From NCBI RefSeq assembly GCF_002976435.1, contig NZ_PUGF01000001.1, forward strand, positions 124,001 through 188,000: a DNA stretch of 64,000 nucleotides, in the 5' to 3' direction. The first letter of the stretch is position 1; each line of letters opens with the position of its first letter. A program made the position numbers and the translations under genes. The DNA is from Solimicrobium silvestre (GTDB taxonomy: Bacteria > Pseudomonadota > Gammaproteobacteria > Burkholderiales > Burkholderiaceae_D). Positions 1 through 8,732 of the stretch are shown piece by piece. The notes beneath the pieces were generated by a model, which did not search any database, was not told the origin of the DNA, and worked only from the letters and a program-made list of their open reading frames with translations.

Positions 1-588
1 CGCGCTCCAACGCCTACTGCAGCAGCAGAAATAGCGGTGTCGGCGCGGTCTGATTTAATGCAACAATTAGAAAATTCAACAGCCAAGTTGCGTCGTGCAT
101 TGCGCCGCCAGCTTGATGAAAATAACCAAACACTGGATAACTTTTCACGTCGGCTAATTAGCCCAATTGCGTACATTCGTAGCGAACGTTTAAAGCTTTC
201 AGGTATGCAACGACAAGTCCGGCATGCGTTTGAAACATCAAAAAGAGAATCTTTTTTTCAATTTGACCGTTTGAAACAAAAACTCATTAAACAAGCGCCC
301 AACCTCGCCAATAAAAAAAATCAGCTGCAACAATTGACGCAACAATTACAACATAGCGCCCATCAACAACTGACATTGCGACAACAAGGTGTGCACAATC
401 TCAATCTGCAACTGGAATTACTAAATCCGCAACGCACCTTGGAACGTGGTTACGCGATTATTCTGGATAAGCAAGGCAAAATTATCCGCAAACCTAAACA
501 ATTTCAAGCCAATAGCAATATCACTGTAAAACTTGCTGAGGGAGAAGTTGATTTGGGGATTACTAGCGTTCAGCAGAATTTAAGCTAA
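1..588 (+). CDS. xseA: Exodeoxyribonuclease VII large subunit, C-terminal part (5' truncated by window edge)
   Basis: The frame is open from base 1 and begins RAPTPTAAAE, a conserved XseA segment, so the gene starts before the window; the first internal start codon is not the true start. About 195 C-terminal residues are visible. They are rich in Gln, Leu and Arg with a long predicted coiled coil (roughly 'QLQQLTQQLQHSAHQQL'), followed by the family's closing motif NPQRTLERGYAII. XseA with the small subunit XseB degrades single-stranded DNA in mismatch and recombination repair. The ending in a short beta-rich tail after ERGYAI is normal, so the 3' end looks intact. The neighbour sodB is in the same orientation 121 bp on, an arrangement common in Burkholderiales. 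Confidence 0.93.
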   Translation, partial: RAPTPTAAAEIAVSARSDLMQQLENSTAKLRRALRRQLDENNQTLDNFSRRLISPIAYIRSERLKLSGMQRQVRHAFETSKRESFFQFDRLKQKLIKQAPNLANKKNQLQQLTQQLQHSAHQQLTLRQQGVHNLNLQLELLNPQRTLERGYAIILDKQGKIIRKPKQFQANSNITVKLAEGEVDLGITSVQQNLS

Positions 589-709
589 GCTGAGCAAAGT
601 TGGGTTAAGTTGCTGCTGCAAACAAAACATAACCCTATTACAATACGGGGCGGTTGATTTGAAACACCGACTACGACTGTCTCAACTCGTTAATAACTAA
701 GGAAACCAA

Positions 710-1288
710 ATGGAACACACACTCCCAGCCTTGCCTTATGCCATGGACGCTTTGGCTCCACATATTTCTAAAGAAACACTGGAATACCATTACGGTAAAC
801 ATCATCAAACTTATGTCACCAATTTGAATAATTTAATCAAAGGTACTGAGTTTGAAAATTCCACGCTGGAAGAAATCGTTAAAAAATCGTCTGCCGGTAT
901 TTTTAACAATTCAGCTCAAATCTGGAACCACACTTTCTACTGGAACGGTTTAAAACCAAACGGCGGCGGTGTTCCTACTGGCGCATTGGCTGCTGCAATC
1001 GATGCTAAATGGGGTTCATTTGATGCGTTCAAAGACGCATTTACTAAATCATGCATCGGCAATTTTGGTTCAAGCTGGACTTGGCTGGTTAAAAAAGCTG
1101 ACGGTACATTAGACATCGTCAACACATCTAACGCAGCAACACCATTAACTACAACTGACAAACCATTAGTTACTTGTGATTTATGGGAACACGCTTACTA
1201 CATCGACTACCGCAATGCACGTCCAAAATACCTGGAAGCATTCTGGAGTTTGGTAAACTGGGATTTTGCTGCAGCTAATTTGGGCTAA
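710..1288 (+). CDS. sodB: Fe-type superoxide dismutase
   Basis: This 192-residue cytoplasmic enzyme dismutates superoxide to hydrogen peroxide and oxygen. The four metal ligands are visible at the E. coli SodB-like positions: His27, His74, Asp157 and His161 (motif DLWEHAYY). Gln70 in the SAQIWNH segment is the active-site glutamine position typical of iron rather than manganese enzymes. Length matches the family (about 193 aa). The ATG is preceded by AAGGAAACCAA, giving a purine-rich ribosome site. The gene ends 23 bp before a strong hairpin terminator shared with the convergent gene. No signal peptide is visible. Confidence 0.97.
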   Translation: MEHTLPALPYAMDALAPHISKETLEYHYGKHHQTYVTNLNNLIKGTEFENSTLEEIVKKSSAGIFNNSAQIWNHTFYWNGLKPNGGGVPTGALAAAIDAKWGSFDAFKDAFTKSCIGNFGSSWTWLVKKADGTLDIVNTSNAATPLTTTDKPLVTCDLWEHAYYIDYRNARPKYLEAFWSLVNWDFAAANLG

Positions 1289-1311
1289 GCACTGATTCAG
1301 TTTCACCCATA

Positions 1312-1347
1312 AAAAAAGCCCTTGAATTGAATTTCAAGGGCTTTTTT
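1312..1347. terminator. Bidirectional rho-independent terminator between sodB and the convergent gene
   Basis: The arms AGCCCTTGAA and TTCAAGGGCT enclose the loop TTGAAT, with six A's before and six T's after, so it can terminate transcription on both strands. It lies 23 bp after sodB and 17 bp past the stop of the convergent gene. Confidence 0.93.
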
Positions 1348-1364
1348 ACTGAGTGCCACTAAAA

Positions 1365-1955
1365 CTAATGGTGCTCGCTTGAACCGCCAAGTAGTTGTTT
1401 TTTCAATGCGCTATCAACAGGATTTTCGCCTAACCAAATGCGTAAAATCGCGTTAAAAAATGCCATGTCAGGGAATGTCTCACCGACTTTTCTACCATTG
1501 ATGAACATGTTAGTCCCCACATTCGGCACCCATTCCATAGCGATCATATCGCCTTTTTTCAATTCTGGAACAGTAGAAAATAATTGACCGAACTGAATAA
1601 ATTGCGTGGTCAATTTTGCTCTTTCCGCTTTTTCAGTATTTTTCTGAACTCCGGCCATAAATGCCTGACCTAATGTGTCACTGCTGACATCACGCAGCAT
1701 GGTCAAATTAATTTGCTTAGGTCCCGGAACGGAAATAATACCTTCAACCGTATTTTGAGTTTCAGTTAAATACAACGCCGCCACATACACTTTAAAAATG
1801 ACTTTATAGCGAATTCCAGCACCGTTTAATTTCAGCTTGGTGTTGGAGGCTTGTATGGTGTCATCAATTTTAGCTCCTGCGATATCGATCGCCTGAGCCG
1901 TACTAGCCAGAGCAAAGGCTAAACAAAACAACAATTCTTTTATAGGTAATTTCAT
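1365..1955 (-). CDS. Exported chalcone isomerase-like domain protein
   Basis: This 196-residue protein has a clear Sec signal peptide (KELLFCLAFALASTAQA, cleavage near residue 22). The mature part fits the bacterial chalcone-isomerase-like family: the opening AGAKIDDTIQ, then LNGAGIRYKVIFKVYVAALYL, and a late FINGRKVGETFPD...FNAILRIWLGENPVD segment. Plant chalcone isomerases cyclise flavonoid precursors, but the bacterial exported members have no established reaction and many lack the catalytic set; enzymatic activity should not be assumed. The tail is GGSSEHH. It is convergent with sodB and shares its terminator. The upstream 127 bp hold the dnaJ terminator; no operon partner is visible. Confidence 0.8.
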   Translation of the reverse strand: MKLPIKELLFCLAFALASTAQAIDIAGAKIDDTIQASNTKLKLNGAGIRYKVIFKVYVAALYLTETQNTVEGIISVPGPKQINLTMLRDVSSDTLGQAFMAGVQKNTEKAERAKLTTQFIQFGQLFSTVPELKKGDMIAMEWVPNVGTNMFINGRKVGETFPDMAFFNAILRIWLGENPVDSALKKQLLGGSSEHH

Positions 1956-2039
1956 GTCTCATCCAATATTTTTATATGATAAATTTGTTTGAAAACTCTC
2001 AAACTTCAGGAAGTTTATAATACAAATTGATCGTTTTTA

Positions 2040-2077
2040 AAAATGGCGCGATACATATATATATATCGCGCCATTTT
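2040..2077 (-). terminator. Terminator downstream of dnaJ
   Basis: A perfect 14-bp inverted repeat (AAAATGGCGCGATA / TATCGCGCCATTTT) encloses a short AT loop. Read on the minus strand it is followed by a run of T's (ATTTTTAAAA), as expected for the end of the dnaJ transcript. Confidence 0.85.
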
Positions 2078-2082
2078 GTTTA

Positions 2083-3219
2083 TTACTTACTTAAAAAACT
2101 CTTTACTTTTTCCATCCAAGATTTACTCTGAGGACTATGTTTTGAGCCACCTTCAGAGGTTAAGAGCTCAAAATCTCGTAATAAATCTTTTTGTTTATCC
2201 GTTAATTTAACGGGTGTTTCAATCACAACATGACAGAACAAATCACCAGGGAAACCAGAGCGAACGCCTTTTATGCCTTTGCTACGCAAACGGAAGGTTT
2301 TTCCTGTTTGAGTTCCTTCTGGAATAGTAAAGCTAGCTTTACCACTTAACGTTGGTACTTCAATCTCGCCACCCAAAGTCGCTTTTGCAAACGAAATCGG
2401 CATCTCGCAATGCAAATCATCGCCTTCACGCTGGAATACTGCATGTGGTTTAGTGTGAATTTCCACATACAAATCACCCGGCGGCCCGCCATTCATACCA
2501 GGCTCACCATTGCCGGAAGAACGGATACGCATGCCGTCATCAATTCCTGATGGGATTTTAACTTCAAGAGTTTTATTCCGTTTAATACGTCCAACACCTA
2601 AGCAACTGGTGCATGGTTCTGGAATAATTTTTCCCATGCCGTGGCATTTCGGACAGGTTTGCTGAATGCTAAACAAGCCCTGCTGCATCCGCACCTGACC
2701 ATGCCCGCCGCAAGTGGTACATGTAATTGGTGAAGTACCCGGTTTTGCGCCGGTACCGTGACACGGATCACACTCGTCCCAGGAAGGAACACGGATAGTC
2801 GTGTCAAACCCGTTTGCGGCTTGTTCTAAACTAATTTCCAGGTTGTAGCGTAAATCGGCACCGCGATACACTTGTGGGCCAGCGCTACGACCACCGCCGC
2901 CACGTCCACCGCCGAAAATATCGCCGAAAATATCACCGAAAGCATCCGCAAAGCCACCAGGACCGCCGCCTCCACCGCCGCCGCCCATATTCGGATCAAC
3001 ACCTGCATGACCATAACGATCATAGGCTTCCCGTTTTTTAGGGTCAGACAACATTTCGTAAGCTTCTTTAGCTTCTTTAAACTTCTCTTCAGATTGCTTA
3101 CTATCCGGATTACGGTCCGGATGGTGTTTCATTGCCATCTTACGATACGATTTTTTAATCTCGTCTTCGGAGGCATTTTTCGCAACACCTAATATTTCAT
3201 AAAAATCACGCTTCGCCAT
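2083..3219 (-). CDS. dnaJ: Chaperone protein DnaJ (Hsp40)
   Basis: This 378-residue co-chaperone stimulates the ATPase of DnaK and delivers unfolded substrates to it. Domains in order: J domain with HPD (KHHPDRNPD near residue 34), Gly/Phe-rich linker ([18 protein letters not shown]), a zinc-binding region with all four CxxCxGxG repeats ([32 protein letters not shown]), and the C-terminal substrate-binding domains. I chose the ATG at 3219 ([12 protein letters not shown]), the usual DnaJ N-terminus; an in-frame GTG at 3231 would add four residues. The gene lies downstream of dnaK in the same direction, but a terminator-like hairpin separates them, so dnaJ may be expressed by read-through or from its own weak promoter. 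Confidence 0.96.
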   Translation of the reverse strand: MAKRDFYEILGVAKNASEDEIKKSYRKMAMKHHPDRNPDSKQSEEKFKEAKEAYEMLSDPKKREAYDRYGHAGVDPNMGGGGGGGGPGGFADAFGDIFGDIFGGGRGGGGRSAGPQVYRGADLRYNLEISLEQAANGFDTTIRVPSWDECDPCHGTGAKPGTSPITCTTCGGHGQVRMQQGLFSIQQTCPKCHGMGKIIPEPCTSCLGVGRIKRNKTLEVKIPSGIDDGMRIRSSGNGEPGMNGGPPGDLYVEIHTKPHAVFQREGDDLHCEMPISFAKATLGGEIEVPTLSGKASFTIPEGTQTGKTFRLRSKGIKGVRSGFPGDLFCHVVIETPVKLTDKQKDLLRDFELLTSEGGSKHSPQSKSWMEKVKSFLSK

Positions 3220-3310
3220 CTCTTTTGGCACCTTCTTAATGAATTCGGACTAATTTACCACCGCTATCAACACTAGCAGCGTTTCAAGTAAAGCCCTGAA
3301 TTTTATACGA

Positions 3311-3356
3311 AAAAGCCGAGCAGGTTAGTCGTCAACAACGACACTCCTATCTCGGC
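3311..3356 (-). terminator. Terminator-like structure between dnaK and dnaJ
   Basis: Read on the minus strand, GCCGAG pairs with CTCGGC, enclosing a nested GTCGT/ACGAC stem, and is followed directly by TTTTT. A second hairpin (GCGAGTG / CACTCGC, 3365-3382) sits between the dnaK stop and this element. Together they probably cause partial termination after dnaK, lowering dnaJ relative to dnaK. Read-through cannot be judged from sequence. Confidence 0.65.
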
Positions 3357-3392
3357 GAGTTTTAGCGAGTGGTGACACTCGCCAAACTAATA

Positions 3393-5336
3393 TTACTTAT
3401 CTTTTACTTCTTTAAACTCAGCATCCATCACATCATCTTCATGATGTTTGGCTTCTGATGCACCCGCTGCGCCGGCACCGGCATCACCAGCAGCGCCAGC
3501 CGCTTGCGATGCTTGCATATCCGCATACATTTTTTCGCCGAGTTTTTGAGAAGCAGTCGACAACGCAGCAATTTTTGCGTCGATAGAAACTTTATCACCG
3601 CTCTTCAACGAATCTTCCAACTCTTTAATTGATGCATCGATTTTCTCTTTTTCACCGGCTTCCAATTTATCGCCATGTTCAGTCAACGCCTTGCGAGTTG
3701 AGTGTACTAAAGCGTCACCTTGGTTACGTGACTCGGCCAATTCCTTGACCTTTTTATCTTCTTCCGCATTCAACTCAGCGTCTTTCACCATTTTTTGAAT
3801 TTCTTCTTCAGTCAAACCGGAGTTTGCCTTAATGGTGATTTTGTTTTCTTTACCAGTTGCTTTGTCTTTCGCGCCTACGTGCAAAATACCGTTTGCATCG
3901 ATGTCAAAAGTCACTTCAATTTGCGGTGTACCACGTGCTGATGGTGGGATACCTTCCAGATTGAATTCGCCCAAACCTTTGTTACCAGCAGCGATCTCAC
4001 GTTCACCTTGGAACACTTTGATGGTTACCGCAGGTTGATTGTCATCCGCAGTTGAAAACACTTGGCTGAACTTGGTTGGAATTGTGGTGTTCTTTTGAAT
4101 CATTTTGGTCATCACGCCGCCTAGGGTTTCAATACCCAATGACAATGGCGTTACGTCCAACAACAACAGATCTTTACGGTCGCCCGACAATACGGAACCT
4201 TGAATTGCAGCACCGGCTGCAACTGCTTCATCCGGATTCACGTCTTTACGTGGTTCTTTGCCGAAGAAATCTTTAACGATTTCTTGTACTTTAGGCATAC
4301 GTGTCATACCGCCGACCAAAATGATGTCGTCGATGTCAGTCGTTTTAACGCCAGCGTCACGAATCGCGATACGGCAAGGTTCGATAGTTTTGCTGATCAG
4401 TTCTTCAACCAATGATTCCAACTTAGCGCGAGTCATTTTCAAATTCAAATGTACTGGTGCGCCATTGGCCATTGCAATATACGGCTCGTTAATTTCTGTT
4501 TGCTGGGTGCTCGACAATTCAATCTTGGCGCGTTCTGCAGATGCTTTAATACGTTGCAGAGCGATGGCGTCTTTTGACAGATCCAGGCCGTTAATTTTTT
4601 TGAATTCTTCGATGATGTAATCAATAATGCGTTGATCAAAATCTTCACCGCCCAGGAATGTATCGCCGTTAGTGGACAATACTTCAAATTGCATTTCGCC
4701 ATCTACGTCAGCGATTTCAATGATGGACACGTCGAAAGTACCGCCGCCCAAATCGTACACAGCGATTTTACGATCACCGCGTTCAGCTTTATCCAAACCA
4801 AATGCCAATGCAGCTGCAGTTGGTTCATTGATGATACGTTTTACTTCCAAGCCAGCGATACGGCCAGCGTCTTTAGTTGCCTGACGTTGTGCATCGTTAA
4901 AGTAAGCTGGAACAGTAATAACCGCTTCAGTTACTTCTTCACCGAGGTAATCTTCGGCAGTTTTTTTCATTTTGCGCAACACTTCAGCAGAAATTTGCGG
5001 AGGTGCCATTTTTTTGTCACGAACGCTAACCCATGCATCGCCGTTTTCAGCTTTAACGATAGCGTATGGCATTAAGCCGATGTCTTTTTGCACTTCTTTT
5101 TCATCGTACTTACGACCGATTAAACGCTTAACTGCGTATAACGTATTTTTTGGATTGGTTACTGCCTGGCGTTTGGCTGATGCGCCAACCAGGATTTCGC
5201 CGTCTTCTTGATAAGCAATGATAGACGGCGTAGTACGCGCGCCTTCTGCGTTTTCGATTACTTTTGGAATGCCGTTTTCAACAACGGACACACATGAATT
5301 GGTTGTTCCCAAATCAATACCGATAATTCTACCCAT
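3393..5336 (-). CDS. dnaK: Molecular chaperone DnaK (Hsp70)
   Basis: This 647-residue ATP-dependent chaperone works with DnaJ and GrpE on unfolded and aggregated proteins. The N-terminal nucleotide-binding domain opens [13 protein letters not shown] (phosphate 1 loop) and contains [48 protein letters not shown] and [10 protein letters not shown]. The linker [16 protein letters not shown] joins the beta-sandwich substrate domain and helical lid, and the C-terminus has an Ala/Gly-rich tail before [12 protein letters not shown]. Length and order are canonical. The ATG has a good ribosome site (AAAGGAAATTATC). A sigma-32-type promoter lies about 60 bp upstream, after grpE, so dnaK can be transcribed independently of grpE. 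Confidence 0.98.
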   Translation of the reverse strand: MGRIIGIDLGTTNSCVSVVENGIPKVIENAEGARTTPSIIAYQEDGEILVGASAKRQAVTNPKNTLYAVKRLIGRKYDEKEVQKDIGLMPYAIVKAENGDAWVSVRDKKMAPPQISAEVLRKMKKTAEDYLGEEVTEAVITVPAYFNDAQRQATKDAGRIAGLEVKRIINEPTAAALAFGLDKAERGDRKIAVYDLGGGTFDVSIIEIADVDGEMQFEVLSTNGDTFLGGEDFDQRIIDYIIEEFKKINGLDLSKDAIALQRIKASAERAKIELSSTQQTEINEPYIAMANGAPVHLNLKMTRAKLESLVEELISKTIEPCRIAIRDAGVKTTDIDDIILVGGMTRMPKVQEIVKDFFGKEPRKDVNPDEAVAAGAAIQGSVLSGDRKDLLLLDVTPLSLGIETLGGVMTKMIQKNTTIPTKFSQVFSTADDNQPAVTIKVFQGEREIAAGNKGLGEFNLEGIPPSARGTPQIEVTFDIDANGILHVGAKDKATGKENKITIKANSGLTEEEIQKMVKDAELNAEEDKKVKELAESRNQGDALVHSTRKALTEHGDKLEAGEKEKIDASIKELEDSLKSGDKVSIDAKIAALSTASQKLGEKMYADMQASQAAGAAGDAGAGAAGASEAKHHEDDVMDAEFKEVKDK

Positions 5337-5393
5337 GATAATTTCCTTTTATTTTCTGTAATTTGTAAATCAATATTCTTGAATGAATGCTAT

Positions 5394-5419
5394 ATATGGC
5401 GAAAAAAGCTGTTTTCAAG
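5394..5419 (-). promoter_or_regulatory. Sigma-32 (heat-shock) promoter of dnaK
   Basis: On the minus strand CTTGAAA (5419-5413) is followed 11 bases later by CGCCATAT (5401-5394). Both resemble the RpoH consensus CTTGAAA and CCCCATNT (six of eight at -10). The spacer is slightly short for RpoH. No CIRCE element (TTAGCACTC inverted repeat) was seen, so heat control is likely through sigma-32 rather than HrcA at this site. Confidence 0.75.
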
Positions 5420-5475
5420 CGTTTTTAAGACTTTTTTCGCTTTTTTTCACACTTTATTGAACTTTTTATACTGTG

Positions 5476-6036
5476 CTATTTAGCTTGTGCTACCGTCACC
5501 AGCGCCGGACGCAATAAGCGGTCTGCAATGGTGTAACCTTTTTGCAATACTTCAACTACTGTATTCGCGTCTTGCTCAGAAGGAACCATCGAAACGGCTT
5601 GATGCTTAGCCGGATCCAATTTTTCACCCGGAACTGGGTTAATTTCTAACAAACGATTTTTTTCAAAGGCATTTGCCAATTGACGCAAGGTCACTTCAGT
5701 ACCTTCTCTTAACGCTTCAACTGAAACAGTTTCAATCTTGAGCGCCATTTCCAAACTGTCTTTGACCGGGATCAAGGATTCAGCAAAACTTTCCACGGCA
5801 AATTTATGTGCTTTGCTGATGTCATCCTGCGCACGGCGACGGATATTTTCACCATCGGCTTTGGCGCGTAAGAAAGCATCTTGCAATTCAGCCAATTTAG
5901 CTTCAGTTTGCAGTAACTTTTCTTCAAAATCGGAATCAACTGCCACCATTACTGGCTCTGCATCGCCTTGCACTGGATTAACTGTTTCATTTTGCTTAGC
6001 TTCTTGTTGCGTATCTTGTTTCACTTGGTCTTGCAT
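5476..6036 (-). CDS. grpE: Nucleotide exchange factor GrpE
   Basis: This 186-residue factor releases ADP from DnaK. The N-terminal ~35 residues are acidic and Gln-rich (disordered); then comes a long coiled-coil dimerisation helix ([36 protein letters not shown]). The C-terminal beta domain contains [20 protein letters not shown] and the family signature [24 protein letters not shown]. The ATG follows a strong Shine-Dalgarno sequence, GGAGGTAAGGA. A separate heat-shock promoter lies just upstream. The order grpE-dnaK-dnaJ in one direction is the standard Hsp70 cluster. Confidence 0.97.
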   Translation of the reverse strand: MQDQVKQDTQQEAKQNETVNPVQGDAEPVMVAVDSDFEEKLLQTEAKLAELQDAFLRAKADGENIRRRAQDDISKAHKFAVESFAESLIPVKDSLEMALKIETVSVEALREGTEVTLRQLANAFEKNRLLEINPVPGEKLDPAKHQAVSMVPSEQDANTVVEVLQKGYTIADRLLRPALVTVAQAK

Positions 6037-6079
6037 TCCTTACCTCCAAAAATAAATCATATTCAAAATAATGTTACGG

Positions 6080-6107
6080 AAGTGGGGTTATCCATTGGCA
6101 TTTCAAG
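6080..6107 (-). promoter_or_regulatory. Sigma-32 (heat-shock) promoter of grpE
   Basis: On the minus strand CTTGAAA (6107-6101), preceded by CC, is followed after exactly 13 bases by CCCCACTT (6087-6080). This matches the RpoH consensus CTTGAAA-N13-CCCCATNT at all but one defined position. The predicted start of transcription leaves a leader of about 35-40 bases before grpE. It is the best sigma-32 match I see in the window. Confidence 0.85.
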
Positions 6108-6352
6108 GGCAAAATGGCTTTTTTGGTGATTTATTGCCTAAAAACTTCGAGTTTTGAGCTGTAAACGGTGTTTTTTCGCCTATTTTCACAATTCAAAACT
6201 TAAAATAAACAGCAACAATAGCGATAACACCACGTCCATGTATTTATGAGCAACAAACTTTGTTCAAATGCATTAACGTGCTTGTTTTCAGAAAATCCTT
6301 CCAATTTTACCCTTCTACCCTACCCGACCCGATAACTATTTACGGTTGCCAA
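6108..6352. other. Intergenic region between the LysR gene end and the grpE promoter
   Basis: AT-rich noncoding sequence. The only structure noted is an 8-bp inverted repeat (AGTTTTGA at 6150-6157, TCAAAACT at 6193-6200), which may mark the 3' end of the LysR transcript. No gene-like frame is visible. Confidence 0.4.
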
Positions 6353-7240
6353 TCAAGCACTCATCCGCTCTTGCATAAAGCCGACGAAGGCTGACGTTTT
6401 CAGCGCCAGCCAATCACGTGCCGGATATACGGCGTAAATCGGTGCGCCCGCTGGTAACGGCCAATTTTCCAGTACTTCAACCAATTCACCATTTGCTAAC
6501 TCCTCTGCCACGATTTTGCGCGGGATCAACAAAATACCGGCACCGCAACAGGCCGCTGTCACCAGCGCGCCACCATCGTTTATTTGAATCGCGCCGCCCA
6601 CTTTTACCTTAAATGGTTCCGGCTGACCGGAAAACGTCCATTCATCATAGACGCGACCTTCGTTGGCATACACCAGGCAAGCATGTTCAGTAAGTTGCGC
6701 GGGAGTTTGGGGCGTGCCCGACTGCGCTAAATAGGCTGGTGAGGCAACCAGCATGCGCGGATTCTCAGCTAGTTTGCGCGCTACCAATGTGGAATCAGGC
6801 AAATGCGATACACGGATTGCCACATCAATCTGCTCCTTAATCAAATCCACAAGATGGTCTTCCAGCTGAAGCGCCACTTTCACCTGCGGATACAAGCGAG
6901 TAAATTCGGCAATAAGCGGCACCACTTGGCGGCGACCGGCCATAGAGCAAGAAACGCGCAGCAAGCCGCGCACCTGTTGCTGAAATTGGTCAGTAATTAA
7001 ATCTATATTATTTAAGGAGTGTTCAATTTTTCTGGCTTCGGCCAGCACCATTTCGCCTATTTCGGTTAAGGCCAGACGCCGGGTTGAGCGCTGGATCAGC
7101 CGCGCGCCCAGATCGTCTTCCAGCTTGGCAAGCTGGCGCGAAACCACCGATTTACCGCAGCCCAGCAGCGTAGCCGCACCGCTTATGCTGCCAGCCTGAA
7201 CTATGCTGACGAAGATCGCCAAATGTTGTGGGTTAATCAT
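6353..7240 (-). CDS. LysR-family transcriptional regulator
   Basis: This 295-residue regulator has the LysR winged HTH at residues ~1-60 (LAIFVSIVQAGSISGAATLLGCGKSVVSRQLAKLEDDLGARLIQRSTRRLALTEIG is the classic pattern, given here in parts of the fold) and a periplasmic-binding-protein-like effector domain (residues ~90-290, with VDVAIRVSHLPDSTLVARKL-like strands as in CrgA-type members). It is divergent from the oxidoreductase gene at 7380. The 139-bp gap carries two LysR-type inverted repeats, so it probably controls that gene and itself. The co-inducer is unknown. Length is typical for the family. Confidence 0.93.
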   Translation of the reverse strand: MINPQHLAIFVSIVQAGSISGAATLLGCGKSVVSRQLAKLEDDLGARLIQRSTRRLALTEIGEMVLAEARKIEHSLNNIDLITDQFQQQVRGLLRVSCSMAGRRQVVPLIAEFTRLYPQVKVALQLEDHLVDLIKEQIDVAIRVSHLPDSTLVARKLAENPRMLVASPAYLAQSGTPQTPAQLTEHACLVYANEGRVYDEWTFSGQPEPFKVKVGGAIQINDGGALVTAACCGAGILLIPRKIVAEELANGELVEVLENWPLPAGAPIYAVYPARDWLALKTSAFVGFMQERMSA

Positions 7241-7274
7241 GCATGCTTTCTTCTTTAAGAGATTACAACAGGCT

Positions 7275-7329
7275 ATTGTCCTGATTTAGTCAACAATGTA
7301 ATGCCAGATTGGTGACTTATCAAGCAATC
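7275..7329. promoter_or_regulatory. Pair of LysR-type operator sites
   Basis: Two interrupted inverted repeats with the same geometry: ATTGT-N13-ACAAT (7275-7297) and GATTG-N13-CAATC (7307-7329). Their starts are 32 bp apart, about three helical turns, as in recognition-site plus activation-site pairs bound by LysR tetramers. Both share an ATTG half-site core. The second overlaps the -35 box of the divergent gene. Confidence 0.65.
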
Positions 7330-7345
7330 TCTTCGCTCCTATACT
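7317..7345 (+). promoter_or_regulatory. Sigma-70 promoter of the oxidoreductase gene
   Basis: TTATCA (7317-7322) and TATACT (7340-7345) are separated by 17 bases. The -10 is strong and the -35 is weak, as expected for an activator-dependent promoter. The gene's ATG is at 7380, giving a leader of about 28 bases with GGAG in it. Confidence 0.6.
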
Positions 7346-7379
7346 TCGTTTTGTCCTAACCACTTATTGGAGTATCCAA

Positions 7380-8390
7380 ATGAACCAAAATCATCAATTC
7401 AAACTCACCAGCCGCCCTGTTGGCGCCGTTAAACGTAGCGACTTTAGCTATACGCAAGAACCGGTGCGTGATCCGGCTGACGGCGAAGTGGTGATTAAGA
7501 ATTTGTATATTTCTCTCGACCCAGCCATGCGCGGCTGGATGAATGAGAGCAAAAATTCATATATACCGCCGGTAGCAATCGGCGAAGTCATGCGTGCCTT
7601 GGCAGTGGGCCGCGTGGTTGCTTCAAAAAATCCCCAGTTCACCGTTGGCGACCATGTCGGCGGAATGTTAGGAATGCAAGAATATGCTTACTCCAACGGT
7701 CAGGGTTTAAATAAGGTTGATCCACGCATGGCGCCGTTGCCGGTGTTTTTGGGTACTCTGGGAATGCCGGGGCTCACCGCCTACTTTGGTTTGCTAGACG
7801 TTGGTAAGCCTAAAGAAGGTGAAACCGTTGTTGTGTCCGGTGCAGCTGGCGCTGTGGGTGCAGTTGTTGGTCAGATCGCTAAAATCAAAGGCTGCCGGGT
7901 AATTGGGATTGCTGGTGGCGCAGAAAAATGCCGTTATCTGGTGGAAGAGTTGGGCTTTGATGCAGCCATTGATTATAAGAAGGAAGACGTCAAGGCTGCT
8001 CTGCACCAGCATTGCCCACAAGGGATAGACGTGTATTTTGATAACGTCGGCGGTGAAATTTTGGATGCGGTGTTAACGCGTTTGGCACGCAATGCGCGTA
8101 TCGTGATTTGTGGTGCGATTTCGCAGTACAACAACACTACGGCAGTTCAAGGCCCGGCCAATTATTTGTCGCTCATCGTTGCTCGCGCTAGTATGCAAGG
8201 CATTATGGTCGCCGATTATTATCCACGTGCGATGGAAGCACTCAGCGCAATGGGTGGCTGGTTAGCTAGCGGAAAACTGAAATCACGGGAAGATATTGTG
8301 GATGGTCTGGAGACATTTCCTGATACGTTCCTGAAATTATTTTCGGGTGAAAATAATGGCAAGCTGGTGTTGAAGGTTGCTGAAGCTTAA
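7380..8390 (+). CDS. NADP-dependent oxidoreductase of the zinc-free MDR superfamily (CurA/YncB type)
   Basis: This 336-residue protein is a medium-chain reductase without the zinc ligands of alcohol dehydrogenases. The N-terminal catalytic domain contains YISLDPAMRGWM, typical of the leukotriene B4 dehydrogenase/CurA branch that reduces the double bond of alpha,beta-unsaturated ketones and aldehydes. The Rossmann domain carries the nucleotide loop VVSGAAGAVGAVVGQIAKIKG and GGAEKC, the latter consistent with NADPH preference. GVDVYFDNVGGEILDAVL is also characteristic. Its divergent LysR neighbour suggests induction by a reactive electrophile; the substrate is inferred only from family. Start and Shine-Dalgarno (TTGGAG) are clear. 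Confidence 0.92.
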   Translation: MNQNHQFKLTSRPVGAVKRSDFSYTQEPVRDPADGEVVIKNLYISLDPAMRGWMNESKNSYIPPVAIGEVMRALAVGRVVASKNPQFTVGDHVGGMLGMQEYAYSNGQGLNKVDPRMAPLPVFLGTLGMPGLTAYFGLLDVGKPKEGETVVVSGAAGAVGAVVGQIAKIKGCRVIGIAGGAEKCRYLVEELGFDAAIDYKKEDVKAALHQHCPQGIDVYFDNVGGEILDAVLTRLARNARIVICGAISQYNNTTAVQGPANYLSLIVARASMQGIMVADYYPRAMEALSAMGGWLASGKLKSREDIVDGLETFPDTFLKLFSGENNGKLVLKVAEA

Positions 8391-8404
8391 GGTTTAATTT
8401 TGTT

Positions 8405-8457
8405 CGCGAAAAACGGGAAAGATGTCGATTAATAGTTTCGCAGTTTCGTTTTTCGCG
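8405..8457. repeat. Long inverted repeat downstream of the oxidoreductase gene
   Basis: An 11-bp perfect inverted repeat, CGCGAAAAACG (8405-8415) and CGTTTTTCGCG (8447-8457), encloses 31 bases. It lies 15 bp after the stop codon. No T-run follows, so it may be an imperfect terminator or a transcript-stabilising hairpin. The rest of 8458-8732 holds no convincing gene; a 79-codon open frame there has no family features. Confidence 0.55.
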
Positions 8458-8732
8458 GCATGAAGGCATTCTTTTTTCACTCGGCCTCCCGCTATTTCGC
8501 CCTGCTTTTTGACGTTATTTTAATTTCCATCTCCTTGCCGCAACATCGCGACTCGCACACCAACACAGTAAATCTCTTTATTGTTAGCCTTCCTTTCCAA
8601 TCTCAAACCATGTTTTCTCGGAACAAAAAGATTGACGATATACCATCCACTATGATCCACTTCAATATTCTATCTGTAAGCCAACATTTCCCAACATAAG
8701 TTCCCAACCATTGCCAACACAAAGGTTTTCAC

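Noticed and set aside
2872-5211. Many plus-strand open frames of 60-147 codons within dnaJ and dnaK
   Set aside because: They are antisense shadows of strongly conserved chaperone genes, caused by codon bias.
5337-6352. CIRCE/HrcA operator near grpE and dnaK
   Set aside because: No TTAGCACTC-N9-GAGTGCTAA or close variant was found; sigma-32 boxes explain the control.
8460-8699. 79-codon open frame after the oxidoreductase gene
   Set aside because: Low-complexity, no ribosome site, no recognised domain; it starts at the edge of an inverted repeat and lies in an intergenic region.
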